Shown piece by piece: positions 43,104 through 46,340 of a stretch of DNA of 46,340 nucleotides; within the stretch, counting starts at the first letter, position 1; every line of letters starts with the position of its first letter. This DNA comes from Ferruginibacter sp. Its GTDB lineage: Bacteria; Bacteroidota; Bacteroidia; Chitinophagales; Chitinophagaceae. The position numbers and the translations under genes were made by a program. The DNA is taken from assembly GCA_014379625.1 (NCBI GenBank), contig JACMLJ010000099.1, positions 1 through 46,340 of the forward strand, given 5' to 3'. Below the pieces are notes generated by a model. It saw nothing but the letters and a program-made list of their open reading frames with translations, made no database searches and was not told the origin of the DNA.

Positions 43104-43798
43104 TCAGTTGCATAGCAATAGATGATGAACCCCTCGCATTGGAAGTATTAAAAAAATATACTTCCCAAATACCCGGCATAAGCCTGCTGGCTACTTATTC
43201 TGATGCCATTGAGGCAATAAATTATTTGCAAAGCAACCAGGTAAGCCTTTTATTTTTAGATATTCAAATGCCCGACATCAATGGATTTCAGTTATACAGG
43301 AACTTAGTAGAAAAACCAATGGTAATTTTCACTACGGCGCATAAAGAATATGCTATTGATGGGTTTGAAATAGACGCTGTAGATTATTTATTAAAACCAT
43401 TCAACCTTGCCCGTTTGCAAAAAGCGGTCAACAAGGCAATTGCCTGGCAAAATTCTAAAGAAAACAATGAAACCAATACAGCTTCAGCTTACTTATATAT
43501 TCATGAGGATTATAAAATGGTGAAGATACTTTTCAGTGAGATCATTTACATTGAAGCGCTCGACGACTATATTAAAATCCACACCAGTTCAAGGCATTAT
43601 TTAACATTATTATCTATGAAAAAAGTATTGGAAAAATTACCTAAAAAACAATTTATCAGGATTCACCGGAGCTATATAGTGGCAAAAGAAAAAATAGCCT
43701 TTACCCAATTCCGGAAAATCGGTCTGATCAGTGCCATTGAATTGCCGGTAGGAGATACTTACCGCTCAGAAATACAGGAGTATAAAGGCAATGCTTAA
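43100..43798 (+). CDS. LytTR-family response regulator
   Basis: This 232-residue protein starts with the ATGA overlap. The receiver has D8-D9 in IAIDDEP, acceptor D54 in LFLDIQMPDINGFQL, T in IFTTAHKEYAIDGF and K in DYLLKPFNLARL. The LytTR domain (about 135-232) has SEIIYIEALDDYIKIHTS, KQFIRIHRSYIVAKEKI and ELPVGDTYRSEI. All catalytic receiver residues are present, unlike the orphan at 41038. It is paralogous to the regulator at 34466, with the same acceptor position and motif spacing. Confidence 0.95.
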   Translation: MISCIAIDDEPLALEVLKKYTSQIPGISLLATYSDAIEAINYLQSNQVSLLFLDIQMPDINGFQLYRNLVEKPMVIFTTAHKEYAIDGFEIDAVDYLLKPFNLARLQKAVNKAIAWQNSKENNETNTASAYLYIHEDYKMVKILFSEIIYIEALDDYIKIHTSSRHYLTLLSMKKVLEKLPKKQFIRIHRSYIVAKEKIAFTQFRKIGLISAIELPVGDTYRSEIQEYKGNA

Positions 43799-44131
43799 CC
43801 GGCAATTTTGTGGATGCTTAAAATGGCTTGCACAGCCTGGATATGCACCCTCACCTGCGATAAAAATATTAAAATAAACCCGAAACACAAGCACCGTCCT
43901 GAAGGTTTTTGACAAGGTAGTCAAATTGTTGTTTACACCAGATTGGCCAGAATTTAAAAAAGTGTTAGAAGCTGCATACAAATAACCTGGTGAAGGCCAG
44001 GTCAAGGGCTGCTACGCAATTACCCCCATAAAATATGCTTACCTGAAAATATACAGATTCATTGTATAATTTTGGCGGATAGTATTTATATTGTAATAAC
44101 AACGGGTAATGACCGGTGTTGATTAAGAGCA
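43799..44131. other. Intergenic region with a possible gene remnant
   Basis: These 333 bases hold no intact gene. A + strand frame at 43878-43985 encodes about 35 residues ending LKVFDKVVKLLFTPDWPEF, KKVLEAAYK and a stop. It is preceded by an in-frame stop and has no start codon. The amphipathic, well-formed sequence looks like the tail of a lost gene rather than random DNA, but I do not recognise the family. The last 60 bases before 44132 should contain the promoter of the YdeI-like gene. Confidence 0.4.
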
Positions 44132-44662
44132 ATGATTAGTTTTACCACTACCATATTAAAATTTGATCAGCAGGGCGACAAAACCGGCTGGACATACATA
44201 AGGATTCCCGCAAAAATTGCAGAACAACTACAGCCAGCCAGCAAAAAATCATTTCGTGTAAAAGGAAAGTTAGATGATCATGTCATCAACGGGGTTGCAC
44301 TGATACCAATGGGGGCAGGTGATTTTATCATGGCGCTCAATGCCGGATTAAGGAAGGCTACCGGCAAAAGGAAGGGGGCAATTTTAAAAGTGCAGTTAGC
44401 AGTTGATGAAATTCCCTACCAGGTAAATGCAGCATTTATGGAATGCATGGAGGATGAACCTGCCGCTTTGCTATATTTTAAATCGCTTCCTGCAGCGCAT
44501 CAGCATTATTTTAGCAAATGGATTGAATCGGCAAAGACAGAACCTACTAAAGTTAAACGTATTGCACAGGCAGTATCGGCTTTGGCCCGTAAAATGGGTT
44601 TCCCGGAGATGTTGAGGGCAAAAAAAGTGGAAAGAGATAACCACCTGCCGCTGAAAGGGTGA
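44132..44662 (+). CDS. DUF1905/YdeI-OmpD-associated family protein
   Basis: This 176-residue protein has an N-terminal DUF1905 beta-barrel-like domain (about 1-95), with SFTTTILKFD, GWTYIRIPAKIAEQL, RVKGKLDDHVINGVALIPMG and FIMALNAGLRKATGKRKGAI. The C-terminal YdeI/OmpD-associated helical domain (about 110-165) has DEPAALLYFKSLPAAHQHYF, SKWIESAKTEPTKVKRIAQA and LARKMGFPEML. There is no signal peptide, so it is cytoplasmic. The family name comes from enterobacterial YdeI, implicated in envelope stress or bacteriocin protection, but the biochemical role is not established. It appears monocistronic. Confidence 0.88.
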   Translation: MISFTTTILKFDQQGDKTGWTYIRIPAKIAEQLQPASKKSFRVKGKLDDHVINGVALIPMGAGDFIMALNAGLRKATGKRKGAILKVQLAVDEIPYQVNAAFMECMEDEPAALLYFKSLPAAHQHYFSKWIESAKTEPTKVKRIAQAVSALARKMGFPEMLRAKKVERDNHLPLKG

Positions 44663-44933
44663 AAATGCATTAGGTAGAGTTTTAAAAGAGGTAGTTAGTT
44701 AAAGCAGTTAAAATACTTAGCCACAAGGCTTTTTACCTGGTTCATGACAATTAAAAAATCCGCATAAAATAATTTTCATTATTTTAAACAATAGCCCTGA
44801 TGGACTGATCGTGAATATTAGGGGTTGCTGAAAAACTCACCAGAGGCAGGCGGGGATAAAGGCCCGATCACCTGTAGTAAAAAATGAAGCAAATAGCACA
44901 AATGCAACGGTAAATTTTATTAAACCAATTATT

Positions 44934-46040
44934 ATGAAACAGCTATGGACCGCGGTGGTAGTAATGCTACTGCTGCAACAAACGTCAATCGCACAATTAA
45001 CTACTTTACCCGATGGGGGCAATAAAAAAGCGATGGTGGGGGAGCGTGTAGGCCTTACCGATATTACCATTCATTATAACCGCCCTGCCGTGAAAAGCAG
45101 GGAGGGTAAAATATGGGGACAATTGGTGCCATTTGGTTTTAATGATTTAGGATTTGGTACCAGTAAAGCAGCTCCCTGGCGCGCAGGTGCCAATGAATGC
45201 ACTTCCATAGAATTTTCAACGGATGTAAGCATTGAAGGGAAAAAATTAGCGGCCGGTAAGTATGGGTTTTTTATTGCCACTGGCAAAGAAGCCTCCACCC
45301 TGATCTTCTCAAAAAACAGTACGGCCTGGGGTAGTTTTTTTTATGATCCTGCTGAAGATGTATTGCGTGTTACCTGCACACAACGGGTAATGGACAAATC
45401 CGTAGAATTCCTGCAATATGTGTTCACCGATCAAACCGTCAATAGCGCCACTATTACTTTGCAATGGGAAAAATGGATGTTCGCGTTTAAAGTAGAAACG
45501 AATGTGGAAATGGACCAGGTGACATCTTTCAGAAAAGAATTGCAAACAGATAAAGGCTTCAACTGGCAGGCATTTGCACAGGCAGCTAACTGGTGCGCCG
45601 ATTATAATACCAACCTGGAAGAAGCATTGCGATGGGCGGATTATGCTATCAGCGGGCAATTTATAGGAGAGAAAAATTTCAGGACCTTATCTGCCAAAGC
45701 GAGGATATTAAATTTAACAGGTAAAACAACTGAGGCGCAGGCAATCATGAAGGAAGCTGCACCTCTTGGCACTATGACTGAGGTTCATGGGTATGCACGC
45801 CAATTATTAGCAGGCAAAAATATACAGGAAGCTTCGGAATTTTTTAGGGCCAATTATAAAAAATACCCCAATGTATTTACTACCAATATGGGAATGGCAA
45901 GGGCTTTAAGCAGCGAAGGAAAATATAAGGATGCGCTGAAATATGCCAACGCCGCATTACCCCAGGCACCTGATAATGCCAATAAATTAAATGTAGAAGC
46001 TATGATTGAAAAGCTGAAAGCAGGAAAGGATGTAAACTAA
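44934..46040 (+). CDS. Secreted DUF2911 protein with C-terminal TPR-like region
   Basis: This 368-residue protein has a signal peptide (VVVMLLLQQTSIAQ). The DUF2911 domain (about 30-175) has DITIHYNRPAVKSREGKIWG, WRAGANECTSIEFSTDVSIE, GKKLAAGKYGFFI and AWGSFFYDPAEDVLRV. Residues about 205-360 form helical TPR-like repeats (TNLEEALRWADYAISGQ, AKARILNLTGKTTEAQAIMK, MARALSSEGKYKDALKYANA). The family is common in Bacteroidota periplasm with no known activity; the helical part suggests a protein-binding scaffold. It converges on the parvulin gene, with repeat locus 4 in between. Confidence 0.88.
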   Translation: MKQLWTAVVVMLLLQQTSIAQLTTLPDGGNKKAMVGERVGLTDITIHYNRPAVKSREGKIWGQLVPFGFNDLGFGTSKAAPWRAGANECTSIEFSTDVSIEGKKLAAGKYGFFIATGKEASTLIFSKNSTAWGSFFYDPAEDVLRVTCTQRVMDKSVEFLQYVFTDQTVNSATITLQWEKWMFAFKVETNVEMDQVTSFRKELQTDKGFNWQAFAQAANWCADYNTNLEEALRWADYAISGQFIGEKNFRTLSAKARILNLTGKTTEAQAIMKEAAPLGTMTEVHGYARQLLAGKNIQEASEFFRANYKKYPNVFTTNMGMARALSSEGKYKDALKYANAALPQAPDNANKLNVEAMIEKLKAGKDVN

Positions 46041-46147
46041 AGAGTGATGGATACCGGATGCTGGATGATTGCAGCTGAATAATACAGCGTGGCGGGTCTT
46101 TGACCATTGCCCATTGCCCATTCACCCATTCACCATTGCCCAGTCAC
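46041..46147. repeat. Degenerate short-period repeat, inverted halves (locus 4)
   Basis: Immediately after the DUF2911 stop the + strand has GAGTGATGGATACCGGATGC and TGGATGATT. From 46103 to 46147 the units are on the other strand: CATTGCCCATTGCCCATTCA, CCCATTCACCATTGCCCAGT, CACC, i.e. ATGGGCAATGGGCA and GGTGAATGGGTGA on the minus strand. As at locus 3, each convergent gene enters the G-rich strand at its 3' end. The GGGCAATGGGCA unit is shared with locus 1 near 2750. Confidence 0.75.
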
Positions 46148-46340
46148 CTATAAGAACACCCTCAGCAATAACGCAAAGCCATGGTCTTTTTTGGGATTGT
46201 CCGTAATGGTTACTACATGCAAACCTGCCGGGGTCCAAACTTTAAACAGATCTCCTTTTTTGTGGGCCGCGATCGCTTCATCCAATTGGGGCAACATTGC
46301 CCCGCGGATAAACCATCCCAGGTCACCTCCTTTATATGCA
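46148..46340 (-). CDS. Parvulin-type peptidyl-prolyl isomerase, C-terminal end (partial)
   Basis: The minus strand from the window edge (codons from 46339) encodes 63 residues and a stop at 46148-46150. It opens GGDLGWFIRGAMLPQLDEAI, then AAHKKGDLFKVWTPAGLHVV and TITDNPKKDHGFALLLRVFL. The GGDLGWF and G-x-H motifs are the second half of a PpiC/rotamase domain, which folds exported proteins in the periplasm. The start and the rest of the protein are outside the window. The stop is directly followed by repeat locus 4. Confidence 0.85.
   Translation of the reverse strand, partial: AYKGGDLGWFIRGAMLPQLDEAIAAHKKGDLFKVWTPAGLHVVTITDNPKKDHGFALLLRVFL

Overview
The window reads as a chromosomal segment of a Bacteroidota bacterium, most likely of the Chitinophagaceae or a close relative. 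It is A+T-rich. It carries a SusC/SusD pair driven by an ECF sigma/FecR module, a type IX secretion C-terminal sorting domain, Porin_10-like and DUF4270 envelope proteins, and LytS/LytTR two-component pairs. It also has at least one exact Bacteroidota-type promoter (TTTG-N21-TATATTTG) in front of a tRNA-Leu. The family assignment is inference; the phylum is well supported.

Left part (1-7063), core-like: two outer-membrane beta-barrel proteins; TsaC (tRNA t6A synthesis); two glycosyltransferases (GT4-like, GT2/WaaE-like); DapD (lysine/peptidoglycan precursor); an EamA exporter; then tRNA-Leu(CAG) with its own promoter and terminator.

Accessory part (about 7064-24500), a probable island next to the tRNA: first comes the N-terminal stump of a tyrosine integrase fused to a 5'-truncated ISKra4-type transposase. 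Next is a polysaccharide-utilisation locus on the + strand: ECF sigma, FecR anti-sigma, SusC with an STN signalling domain, SusD, a GH127/GH146-type beta-L-arabinofuranosidase, a DUF2264 protein, a LamG-like/DUF1961 protein and a second, divergent GH127-superfamily protein. The locus ends in a broken GH28/pectin-lyase-like gene. That gene has a one-base frameshift at its signal peptide and is cut after about 120 codons. The sequence after the cut resembles the tail of another ECF sigma gene, followed on the opposite strand by a multiply frameshifted response-regulator fossil. The likely logic is that SusC senses its glycan through STN, FecR releases sigma, and sigma transcribes susCD and the arabinose/uronate-directed hydrolases. 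The exact substrate is not readable from sequence; a pectic or arabinogalactan-type glycan is the best guess.

Right part (24572-46340): a secreted transglutaminase-like protein lacking its catalytic Cys, a Porin_10-like porin, purine nucleoside phosphorylase, a T9SS cargo protein, SucC, tandem secreted ankyrin-like paralogs, two LytS/LytTR systems plus one orphan LytTR regulator with a degenerate receiver, a DUF4270 lipoprotein with a partner barrel protein, a kelch lipoprotein overlapping a DUF4907 lipoprotein, a YdeI-like protein, a DUF2911-TPR protein, and the C-terminal end of a parvulin isomerase at the window edge.

The most unusual non-coding signal is a family of degenerate short-period repeats (units such as TGGTTGG, TGGTGA, ATGGGCA) at four loci. 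Every locus abuts a gene 3' end, and in every case the G-rich strand is the sense strand of at least one adjacent transcript.
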